From Synergistaceae bacterium (GTDB lineage Bacteria; Synergistota; Synergistia; Synergistales; Aminobacteriaceae), in assembly GCA_017470485.1 (NCBI GenBank), contig JAFUYQ010000015.1, positions 36,102-100,101 of the forward strand: DNA of 64,000 bases. The letters run 5' to 3'. A program made the position numbers and the translations under genes. Positions 1 to 7,670 of the stretch are shown here, piece after piece (position 1 is the first letter of the stretch; the number at the start of each line of letters is the position of its first letter). The notes below the pieces were generated by a model, which was not told where the DNA came from, ran no database searches, and saw only the letters and a program-made list of their open reading frames with translations.

Positions 1-1496
1 TACGGCGTGAACGCTGCTCCTGCGAGTGCCGCGTAACCTCCGTAGCTCCCTCCGTAAATCGCCAGCCTTTTCCTGTCAGCAATGCCCTCATTGACAGCCC
101 ATTGAACTCCGTCAGTAATATCGTCCTGCATTTTCCTGCCCCACTGCTTGAAGCCTGAGAGCCAGAATTTTTTTCCGTAGCCTGTCGAGCCTCTGTAGTT
201 CACCTGCAAGACCGCGATTCCTCTGTTCGCCAAGAATTGAGCCTCTGAGTCGAACCCCCAGACATCTCTCGCGCTGGGGCCTCCGTGAGGAATTACGACA
301 AGCGGAAGATTCTTTGCCTCTACTCCAACGGGGAGCGTTAAATAGCCGTTAATGGTCAGTCCGTCTCTGGACATGTATTTTACAGGTGTCATAGAAGCCA
401 TTTGCTCAGCCTTGAGCCAAGTTGAGAGGTCTGCGAGTTTCGATATTGAGTTGACCCTTCTATCAAAAAGGTAATAAGCACCTCTGGTTCTGTCGCTGTA
501 AGTTCGGATTATGACTCTCTGCTCGTCATCGTCCATATCCACAACAGCCGCCTCAAGCTCAGGAAAGAAAGCGTCAATTTCCTTCTGCAAGTCCTCCCTG
601 TCAGCGTCAAAGAAATGGTAATGTCTCTTATCTGTCGTGTAAGTTACTCCAGTAATGACCTTACGTTTTTTTGAATGGAGGATACCGCCTGCGTCAACTT
701 CATCATGAGCGAATACAAGGTCGATGATTTTGTTTTCCTCCGGATCGAAAGTGTATACGGCCTCTTTATCGCGGCTTAAATTGGAGACTACATACATCAT
801 GTTATTGTCGTAAGCGAACATGACCGGCGAAAATGTCTCCTTGAAGTTCGTAGTTATAAGTGTTCGGAAGTTCTGGCTCTCGTCAGTCCTGTATAAGAAG
901 CTCGAATTTACCCCGTCAGTCTGCAATGCGCCTCTTAATTTCCCGTCATGGTCGGTTAGCCAGCCGGTAATATTGCCCGGATTCTCACCGATTAATTCAA
1001 GTTCGCCCGTCTCGATGTTGCATCTGTAAACGTCAAAGACTTCGGGGTTTCTTCTGTTCATGCTCAGTAACATGTGAAAGGGGTCGTCTTCGAGGTCGTC
1101 AATGACTCCGGCTTTAACGTTCTCGAACGGAGTCAAGTCTTTAGCTTCCGAGCCGTTAATGTCAGTGATGTAGACGTGGAAATTCTCATCTCCCCCAGAA
1201 TCCTGAGCGAAGATTATTTTACCGCTGCCCTTCCAGAAAAATCCGGCAATATCCCGTTCTGTAGCTGAAGTGATACGTTTTTCGTTGCCCGTTGAAATTT
1301 CGCGGATATAAACGTTCATTCTGTGCTGCCACGGGCGTGCGAATGCCAGCATTGAACCGTCAGGAGAAATTGAGAATGCGGCATTGCTTGGATTTCTGAA
1401 GAAGTCCTCCATAGGAAGCAGGGGCGGAACTGCGGCGAACGCAGCAGCAGCCGGCATAATGACGAACAAGGCCGTAACGGCAAATAATAATCTCAT
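1..1496 (-). CDS. S9 family peptidase (prolyl oligopeptidase type), N-terminal part
   Basis: This is a serine peptidase of the prolyl oligopeptidase / acylaminoacyl peptidase family, predicted to be exported and to cleave short peptides. The start ATG at 1496 follows an AGGGAG ribosome site and opens a hydrophobic signal peptide ending in an Ala-rich stretch. About 350 residues of beta-propeller-like sequence follow, with phrases such as FSISPDGSMLAFARP. The alpha/beta hydrolase domain begins near TPVKYMSRDGLTINGYLTLP and reaches the nucleophile elbow GGSYGG at the window edge. The catalytic Asp and His lie outside the window, so intactness cannot be judged. It diverges from folP. Confidence 0.88.
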   Translation of the reverse strand, partial: MRLLFAVTALFVIMPAAAAFAAVPPLLPMEDFFRNPSNAAFSISPDGSMLAFARPWQHRMNVYIREISTGNEKRITSATERDIAGFFWKGSGKIIFAQDSGGDENFHVYITDINGSEAKDLTPFENVKAGVIDDLEDDPFHMLLSMNRRNPEVFDVYRCNIETGELELIGENPGNITGWLTDHDGKLRGALQTDGVNSSFLYRTDESQNFRTLITTNFKETFSPVMFAYDNNMMYVVSNLSRDKEAVYTFDPEENKIIDLVFAHDEVDAGGILHSKKRKVITGVTYTTDKRHYHFFDADREDLQKEIDAFFPELEAAVVDMDDDEQRVIIRTYSDRTRGAYYLFDRRVNSISKLADLSTWLKAEQMASMTPVKYMSRDGLTINGYLTLPVGVEAKNLPLVVIPHGGPSARDVWGFDSEAQFLANRGIAVLQVNYRGSTGYGKKFWLSGFKQWGRKMQDDITDGVQWAVNEGIADRKRLAIYGGSYGGYAALAGAAFTP

Positions 1497-1614
1497 GGAT
1501 AAAAATCTCCCTTCACTGAATTTTATGTAATGATTGTATCATGGGACTGCTAAACAGGCTTGAAATGTATTAGAATAATTTTGTCATAATTGATTTCGAG
1601 TGGAGGGCTGTAAA

Positions 1615-2799
1615 TTGCAGAATAACATTTCAGTTTACCCCGTGAGGATTTCGGACGCTGAGGACATGATTAACGTCTGCAAAAAAATCGGAACTGATTC
1701 TCATGCGCTGTCATATTTAATTCCGAAGTCAAAAGCGTTTCACATTTACGCTGAAAGAGTCGATTACCGGGCGGCTAATTTCATTAAACAGGAAATGCTT
1801 TCACGCGGAGGAGATACGGCGGTCGCGAAACACGTCATTGACGGGAAGACCGACTACAGCGACATTCTCATAATGGGAACGGAAAAGCAGATATTGAACC
1901 TCATCGAGAAGATGAAAGCCATGAACATCTGGGGAATTGATGGGCTGAGGGAAAAATTAGCGGAGGCAATGAGGAATATTAAGGCCGGAAATTGGGAACT
2001 GCTTTCGCCGAACGGACACAAAATAATTCTTGGCACTAAAACTAAATTAATGGCCATTTTGAACTTAACGCCCGATTCACTTTTCCCTGAGAGCCGGACA
2101 GATGAGAAGGGAATTATTGAGAGGGCCGGAAAATTTTTGAACGAGGGCGCGTACATTCTTGATGTCGGCGCGGAATCGACTAGACCCGGCGCGGAAAGCA
2201 TTTCAGCGGACGAGGAGGCCGGAAGGCTTATACCTGCGCTGAGAATTTTAAGGCGTGAATTTCCTGACGCTTTAATTTCGGTTGACACTTACAAGGCGGA
2301 AATAGCGAGAATTTCAGCGGAAGAGGGCGCGGATTTGATTAACGACATAAGCGGAGGCCGTTTTGATTCCGAGATGGCAGGAACGGTAAAGGCACTTCGG
2401 ATTCCTTACGTCTTATCGCACATTGAGGGTACCCCGAAGGACATGGCCAAGTACGAAGCACATGAGAACATTCTCGGAGACATGAACAGATATTTTTCGG
2501 CTGAACTTGAGGAACTTGAAGAAATCCGCGAGAACATCATCATAGATCCGGGCTTGGGCTTCGGGAAATCATCGGCGGATAATTTTGAGGTTCTGAAAAA
2601 CATTGAGAGCCTTAAAATTTTCGGGAGGCCGTTAATGATTGGGCATTCGAGAAAGAGATTCACAGGTACTGACAGCATTGCAGGTACTTTGTCTGTTTCG
2701 GCGTTGATGTCGGGGAGGGTAAGCCTTCTGCGCGTTCATGAGGTCAGGGAGAATATGAGAGCATTAGAGACGGGCGAAAAATTCAATATTAGCCGTTAA
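1615..2799 (+). CDS. folP: Dihydropteroate synthase with long N-terminal extension
   Basis: It condenses p-aminobenzoate with dihydropterin pyrophosphate in folate synthesis. The catalytic TIM barrel starts about 145 residues in, with LMAILNLTPDS, then DVGAESTRPGA, SVDTYKAE, NDISGG, DPGLGFGK and GHSRKR, the standard DHPS signatures. The first 140 residues form an extra domain not found in short E. coli-type FolP; longer forms occur in anaerobes. A GTG at 1600 is in frame, but the SD GGAGGG (1602-1607) lies just downstream of it and seven bases before TTG 1615, so TTG 1615 is preferred. No other folate gene is adjacent. Confidence 0.92.
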   Translation: MQNNISVYPVRISDAEDMINVCKKIGTDSHALSYLIPKSKAFHIYAERVDYRAANFIKQEMLSRGGDTAVAKHVIDGKTDYSDILIMGTEKQILNLIEKMKAMNIWGIDGLREKLAEAMRNIKAGNWELLSPNGHKIILGTKTKLMAILNLTPDSLFPESRTDEKGIIERAGKFLNEGAYILDVGAESTRPGAESISADEEAGRLIPALRILRREFPDALISVDTYKAEIARISAEEGADLINDISGGRFDSEMAGTVKALRIPYVLSHIEGTPKDMAKYEAHENILGDMNRYFSAELEELEEIRENIIIDPGLGFGKSSADNFEVLKNIESLKIFGRPLMIGHSRKRFTGTDSIAGTLSVSALMSGRVSLLRVHEVRENMRALETGEKFNISR

Positions 2800-2845
2800 T
2801 AGTGCCTGAAATTCAACCTCAAAATACACGTAAAAAGTTTTTATT

Positions 2846-2854
2846 TGTTATAAT
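2846..2854 (+). promoter_or_regulatory. Extended -10 promoter of the accessory cassette
   Basis: TGTTATAAT fits the extended -10 pattern TGnTATAAT. No good -35 hexamer is seen 17 bases upstream. It would start a leader of about 65 bases before the TTG at 2926. Confidence 0.45.
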
Positions 2855-2925
2855 AATTTCGACCAATCATTTTCATCAACAGAATCGGTAATCGTGGTGA
2901 TGTCTACAAAGGAGGTAAAAACTAA

Positions 2926-3162
2926 TTGAACGCAATTAAAGAAAGAATTTTCGGGGCGGTTACTGTTATGAACAACTCTTCTGCCTTAAAGCTATGGGAG
3001 TTTATCATGAACGAATTTGCTCATGCGTCTGACTGGGACAGTATACCAGAAGCAGAACCTGATGAATTTGACTTGCAGATGTTGAAAGGAATCGAGCAGG
3101 ATAAAGATTGCCACGAATTTGTCTCGGCTGATGAAGCTGAAAAAATTTTAGGTATTGTATAA
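2926..3162 (+). CDS. Small acidic antitoxin-like protein
   Basis: A 78-residue acidic protein starting at TTG behind a very strong AAAGGAGG site. Its second half (DWDSIPEAEPDEFDLQMLKG, then a CHEFVSADEAEKILG-like end) resembles short antitoxin-like proteins that often sit beside RelE/ParE-type toxins; this is recollection of the pattern, not a search. No RelE/ParE-type toxin is next to it. It is the first gene of the cassette running to 7559, and a coiled-coil protein follows 21 bases later. A role as regulator or antitoxin for the cassette is inferred only from position and composition. Confidence 0.6.
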   Translation: MNAIKERIFGAVTVMNNSSALKLWEFIMNEFAHASDWDSIPEAEPDEFDLQMLKGIEQDKDCHEFVSADEAEKILGIV

Positions 3163-3183
3163 TTACCGAAAGGAGCTGAAATT

Positions 3184-4374
3184 ATGGCAAAAATAAAATT
3201 CAACCTAAACTTCGGCGGCGAACAGATCAGAACTCTCGATGATCTGCGCGATAACTTTTCCATTGAGGACGTTCTTGACGTTTACAACAATGGTCTACTC
3301 GTCAAATGGCTTGATGTTCACAATCACAAGAACGAACTCGAACAAGTCAAAGCTGTTCAGGCTACTGACGCTCGCGGCATTCTGACTGAGCTAATCAAAA
3401 TTTTCGGCATTTCTGATGACCCTTCTGAAATTGAGGACAGCCTCTCTGTTCTCGACTACTTGGAGGAGCGCAAGAAGGTTCACGAAGATATGAAAGCTCA
3501 CGGCATTTCCGACCATGAGAAACTCAGAAAGGAACGCGATGAATTAGCCCGGCAGGTTGAGGAGCTGAAAGAACTTCTTGAAGCAAAAGCCCCTGAAGCT
3601 GAAATCCACGAAGAAGCCCCCAAGCCAGCAAAGAAAAGCTATGATGACCTTGTGCAGGAAATCATCGACAATCATCAGGACTTGAACCACATCTACGACT
3701 GCCTCGACGCTATCACTACCGATTATCCCGACATTCTCAAGGAAAAATATTCGGAGTTGTTCGACAGGCTATATGCAGAAGCTGCTCACGCGCTTTATGC
3801 ACTTTTCGCTCATCACGCAACAAGGCCATATTACGTGTTGAGTGACGGAGAATTATTGCTTGATAGGGAAAGACGTAGATATTTATACCCTCCTATTGAG
3901 AATTGTTTTTATGGACGAGATTTTCAAAAAGGCACTCTGAATAATGAATGGGAAGATTGGAAAATAAAGCTGGACGGATATGAACAAATTGAAGCTCACA
4001 GACTCTTGCCATCTGTTCTCGAAAAATTACGCTTTATCAACACACTCAATAAAGTTTCGATAGGGATATTTGGAACAAGCGAGTTTCAGGTAGTAAAGCA
4101 CCCATACTTGAGAGTTTTTAGTGATGAAGCACACTACGGATGTGAAGAATTAAGTAAATGGCGCGTTATTGAGACTGCTGACAAAAAGTTTATGCTTTTT
4201 CACGCATACCCAACTATTTGGGGAAATACTGCAGGTACGTACACTCATCATCTTGTTTACGTTCTACAAGATTTTCGCATTGCATTTCCTGTGTTGAATG
4301 GCATAGACATACAACCTACAAAATATAAAGGACACTGTTTCTACTCTGGTTTCTGTTACATGGAGGCAAGGTAA
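3184..4374 (+). CDS. Coiled-coil protein of unknown function in AAA/nuclease cassette
   Basis: A 396-residue soluble protein with a good SD (AAGGAGC) before ATG. Residues about 15-55 (RTLDDLRDNFSIEDVLDVY, then NNGLLVKWLDV) form a compact helical module that I recognise as recurring at the N-terminus of various bacterial proteins but cannot name. Residues about 95-150 are a highly charged predicted coiled coil. The C-terminal half is rich in aromatic residues (for example RPYYVLSDGELLLD) and has no catalytic motif I can assign. It lies between the small acidic protein and the AAA ATPase, all on one strand and closely spaced. It may be a scaffold or sensor of the cassette. Confidence 0.65.
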   Translation: MAKIKFNLNFGGEQIRTLDDLRDNFSIEDVLDVYNNGLLVKWLDVHNHKNELEQVKAVQATDARGILTELIKIFGISDDPSEIEDSLSVLDYLEERKKVHEDMKAHGISDHEKLRKERDELARQVEELKELLEAKAPEAEIHEEAPKPAKKSYDDLVQEIIDNHQDLNHIYDCLDAITTDYPDILKEKYSELFDRLYAEAAHALYALFAHHATRPYYVLSDGELLLDRERRRYLYPPIENCFYGRDFQKGTLNNEWEDWKIKLDGYEQIEAHRLLPSVLEKLRFINTLNKVSIGIFGTSEFQVVKHPYLRVFSDEAHYGCEELSKWRVIETADKKFMLFHAYPTIWGNTAGTYTHHLVYVLQDFRIAFPVLNGIDIQPTKYKGHCFYSGFCYMEAR

Positions 4375-4395
4375 TAAATAATGGAGGTGAATAAA

Positions 4396-4623
4396 ATGAC
4401 AAACTTCAAAAACGATAAAGAACAGTTTGAACGAAAAGCGAAGTTTTACACCCAAAATTACAGAAAAATGAGAGCAAGATTTTATGCGCTTGCGCATAAA
4501 GTTTCTGAGATAGCGGAAAGACCTTCAATAACGCGAGAAGACCGAGTTGCCCTCAATGAAGCTATTTTGTCAGCTTCAGGTATGAAAACTAGAGAATACC
4601 ATCACCATGCGGCAAGCAACTAA
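4396..4623 (+). CDS. Small basic helical protein (75 aa)
   Basis: A short helical protein, rich in Lys and Arg in its first half, with no recognisable family. The GGAGGTG site at 4383-4389 lies downstream of an in-frame ATG at 4381 and fits ATG 4396, so the latter is chosen. Its 3' end overlaps the start of the AAA ATPase by 17 bases, which suggests translational coupling. It could be a small adaptor for the ATPase; nothing in the sequence proves this. Confidence 0.6.
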   Translation: MTNFKNDKEQFERKAKFYTQNYRKMRARFYALAHKVSEIAERPSITREDRVALNEAILSASGMKTREYHHHAASN

Positions 4624-6133
4624 AAAACTTTTAGCGTCATATCTCGACTCGCTCTGCCCGATTCTCTACATCAACCATTCGGATTTTGCTGACGTTGACG
4701 CGGAATTAACACGCCTTGCTGAACACGATATGCGCTTCATCGAGTTCAATAACGCTCTTGGGGCTTTGAACTTTGAGGACAAGCACCAGTTACAGCAGTG
4801 GGATCTCGCGGAATTTCTTAACGCCGTTATGGACGAGGGGTTTGACGAGGAACACGAACTTGTCATTATCCTTAAAGATGTTCACGAAAGCATGAACGAT
4901 CCGAAAGTTGTCGCCCTCCTGCGGCGTATCGCTGAAATGACGCTTGAGCGTGATGATTACCGAGCGAAAGTCATCATTATTGCTTCAAATGTTGTCATTC
5001 CGTCTGAGCTTGAAAATTTCATTACCCTTATGGACGTTCCTTTGCCTGATGATGAGGAGATAAGGGACTGTATTCACAGTTTTGCTGAAGATGTCGCTGT
5101 CGATATCGGTGAAAAAGAATTTGAAGAGCTTGTGTTTTCCCTTAAAGGTTTAAGCGCGTTCCAGATAAAACAGGTGCTTTCTCTCGCTTATCAGGGTAAC
5201 GGACGGCTTGACGCTTCTGACAGGAAATTTATTCTTAGCGAAAAAGAACAGGTCATCAAAAAATCAGGCATTCTTGAGATGATGAATTTCAAGGAAACTA
5301 TTGATGACATTGGCGGTCTTGACAGGCTGAAAAGCTGGCTGGATAGGAAAGCTAAAATTTTCTCCTCCCTCGATAAAGCTATTAAGTTCGGCGTTGACGT
5401 TCCAAGCGGCATTTTGATTCTCGGTATGCCCGGCTGCGGTAAAAGCCTCGCCGCTAAAGCTACTTCCACTCTCTTCAAAGTTCCGTTAATACGTCTTGAT
5501 GTCGGTCGTCTCATGGGTAAATATGTCGGTGAATCTGAAGGCAATATGCGCCGTGCATTGAAACTCTCGGAAACTGTAAGCCCCTGCGTTTTGTGGATTG
5601 ATGAGATTGAGAAGGCTTTTGCCGGCATTGGCGGCGGTTATGGTGAAGTTGCTACTCGACTGTTCGGGCATTTCCTGACCTGGATGCAGGAAAAAGAAAG
5701 CACAGTTTTTATCGTTGCGACTGCTAATGACATCTCTAAACTTCCGCCGGAATTTTTACGCAAGGGACGCTTTGATGAATTATTCTTCGTTGACCTCCCG
5801 ACTGAAAGAGAACGCAGAAAAATTCTCGAAATACATTTAAGGAAGCGCGGAAAGCTCAACAACAGAATTAACCTTGACACATTGAGCAAGAAAACTAAAG
5901 GCTTCAACGGCGCGGATCTTGAGGGAATTGTTAAGGACGCTATCGAAACAGCCTTTATTGACGGGACTGAAACTATCACAACTGAGCTTTTACTCAAGAG
6001 CTTTGAGGAGGCAAAATCAATCTCTGTAATTCAAAAGGAAAAAATAGAAGCCCTGCGTAAAGATTTGAAGAAATATGACATTAAGCCGGCAAGTTCTGAG
6101 GCAAGAGAGTCAACTGATGATGGCCGAAGCTGA
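4607..6133 (+). CDS. Ycf46-like AAA ATPase
   Basis: A 508-residue ATPase. Residues 1-210 are a divergent N-terminal region containing a degenerate RecA-like strand pattern (ELVIILKDVHES). The AAA module follows: Walker A GMPGCGKS (about 273-280), Walker B VLWIDE (328-333), sensor ATAND (371-375) and arginine fingers in FLRKGRFDE (385, 388). This layout matches the Ycf46-type branch rather than FtsH (no membrane segment, no HEXXH) or Lon (no Ser-Lys protease). The catalytic residues look intact. Its end overlaps the nuclease-like gene, so the two are probably coupled; it may remodel or control that partner. Confidence 0.85.
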   Translation: MRQATKKLLASYLDSLCPILYINHSDFADVDAELTRLAEHDMRFIEFNNALGALNFEDKHQLQQWDLAEFLNAVMDEGFDEEHELVIILKDVHESMNDPKVVALLRRIAEMTLERDDYRAKVIIIASNVVIPSELENFITLMDVPLPDDEEIRDCIHSFAEDVAVDIGEKEFEELVFSLKGLSAFQIKQVLSLAYQGNGRLDASDRKFILSEKEQVIKKSGILEMMNFKETIDDIGGLDRLKSWLDRKAKIFSSLDKAIKFGVDVPSGILILGMPGCGKSLAAKATSTLFKVPLIRLDVGRLMGKYVGESEGNMRRALKLSETVSPCVLWIDEIEKAFAGIGGGYGEVATRLFGHFLTWMQEKESTVFIVATANDISKLPPEFLRKGRFDELFFVDLPTERERRKILEIHLRKRGKLNNRINLDTLSKKTKGFNGADLEGIVKDAIETAFIDGTETITTELLLKSFEEAKSISVIQKEKIEALRKDLKKYDIKPASSEARESTDDGRS

Positions 6134-7559
6134 AGTCATTACGCGTGAAGAAGGTCAACAAATAGCCTCGACTATCTCAGATTTTATGAGCGGTTACGCG
6201 GAGAAATCTGAAAGCGTCTCTGACAGTGAATGGCTTTTGACGCAATTCAAGGAGTCAATGCCTGAGAAAAACGAAGCGGAAATCACACAAATACGCGATG
6301 AAATCATTGACGGTATTCAATCTCAAGAGGCCGCTAAAGAATCATTACATTCAGCGTTATCACAATGCCGTAGTAAAGAAAGCTGGTTCGCTCAGGAAAT
6401 GAGGAAAGCTGCTTCGGGCATGAGTTCCATTGAGGCAGCGACATATCTTCAAAGCCTTGATGAGGCTGTTAATACCGCAAATCAACAGCTTATAGACACT
6501 ATCACAACTAAGAGCGGAGCTGTAAGCAAAAATCAAAATCTCGACGGTTTCATTGCGGAAGATTATCACGCTCAAACTTTTAATCTGAACGCCGCCGCGA
6601 GAGGAAGCCATTATCGTGCGCGTGTCCTCAAACCTAATGGCAAAAGCTACACAAAAAATTCTGTTGATATTGTCATTGATAACCTCGACACAGGGAGAAT
6701 TTCCCGAAGGTATCAAGCTAAATACGGCGCGACAATCGAACGTTCGCGGGCAATGTATAAAGCTGGAAATTATCGAGGACAGCGTCTATTAACCCATGAA
6801 GAGCGGATTGTCGCTCCAGACGGTACAACGAGTAATATCCTAAGCAAGCAACAGGCTAAAGAATTACAGGAAAAGGCTCAAAGCGGAGAATGGCAGAATC
6901 TCAACTGGAATGAATATGCCATGAAAGATATTGCCGCTGGGATCGCGAAGAATGTTGGAATAGCCGGAGCGCAAGGATTGTTAATCGGAACAGGATTTGA
7001 ACTCGCTAGACAAATTTACGGCGATAAGGGAATTGACAGTGAAAAACTAATTGAGACAGGTTTGGAAACTGGAGCGGATTTTGCGATGAAAGTCGCTGTC
7101 GCTGGAGGATTAAAAGTAGCTTCCGAGAAGGGATTTATAAAATTTATCCCTAAAGACACTCCCACAAATGTCTTTACAACAATAGCTTTTGTAACCGTTG
7201 AAAATGTAAAAGTTCTTAGTCATGTGGCAATTGGAGAACTTACGCCGATTGAGGGCTTTGAAAAAATCGAGCAAGTTGCTACTTCATCAGTTTGCGGTTT
7301 AGCTTCAGCAGCAAAAGGAGCCACAATAGGCTCTAAAGTCCTCTCATGTTTTGGCCCTGCAGGAGCGGCTATCGGAGGGTTCGCAGGAGGCACAATCGGT
7401 TATATGGCAGGGTCAGGAGTCGCGACAGCGGTTGTGAAAGGCTATCAAAAAGTTCGCAGTGTTATTGTTGAGCATGTCGTGAAGCCTATAGTCAATACCG
7501 CAAAAAGAGCTTGGGAAAACGCAAAATCATTCGTAAGCAATATTTTCTCATGGCTTTAG
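6117..7559 (+). CDS. PD-(D/E)XK-like nuclease fused to glycine-zipper membrane segments
   Basis: A protein of about 480 residues. The N-terminal 130 residues are helical. Residues about 145-205 carry an E...D...QxK arrangement (Glu in GFIAEDYHAQTFN, Asp in NSVDIVI, RYQAKY) typical of restriction-endonuclease-fold nucleases. A helical linker follows. From about residue 270 there are Gly/Ala-rich hydrophobic stretches, ending in a glycine zipper (GPAGAAIGGFAGGTIGYMAG) near residue 420. In-frame ATGs are at 6075, 6117 and 6120; the 6117/6120 pair is favoured because AGAGAG lies seven bases upstream and it minimises overlap with the ATPase gene. A nuclease tied to a membrane-inserting tail suggests an effector or toxin. 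Activity is untested. Confidence 0.7.
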   Translation: MMAEAEVITREEGQQIASTISDFMSGYAEKSESVSDSEWLLTQFKESMPEKNEAEITQIRDEIIDGIQSQEAAKESLHSALSQCRSKESWFAQEMRKAASGMSSIEAATYLQSLDEAVNTANQQLIDTITTKSGAVSKNQNLDGFIAEDYHAQTFNLNAAARGSHYRARVLKPNGKSYTKNSVDIVIDNLDTGRISRRYQAKYGATIERSRAMYKAGNYRGQRLLTHEERIVAPDGTTSNILSKQQAKELQEKAQSGEWQNLNWNEYAMKDIAAGIAKNVGIAGAQGLLIGTGFELARQIYGDKGIDSEKLIETGLETGADFAMKVAVAGGLKVASEKGFIKFIPKDTPTNVFTTIAFVTVENVKVLSHVAIGELTPIEGFEKIEQVATSSVCGLASAAKGATIGSKVLSCFGPAGAAIGGFAGGTIGYMAGSGVATAVVKGYQKVRSVIVEHVVKPIVNTAKRAWENAKSFVSNIFSWL

Positions 7560-7616
7560 CTTTCTCTATTATTACCCTAGTAAATTCACCATATTATCAC
7601 TTAACTTCAAAAACCA

Positions 7617-7625
7617 TGCTAAAAT
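7617..7625 (+). promoter_or_regulatory. Possible extended -10 promoter of gyrA
   Basis: TGCTAAAAT precedes the gyrA start by about 45 bases and keeps the TGn spacing. No clear -35 hexamer is present. Confidence 0.35.
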
Positions 7626-7670
7626 TACATGTTTAGTCAACACATTTTAACAGGAGGCAACAAAACTTTT

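Noticed and set aside
1854..2288. Open frame on the minus strand inside folP
   Set aside because: Shadow of the folP coding pattern; folP motifs cover the region and there is no ribosome site.
4607..6133. FtsH or Lon protease
   Set aside because: No membrane segments, HEXXH or Ser-Lys protease domain; only the AAA module with a divergent N-terminal region.
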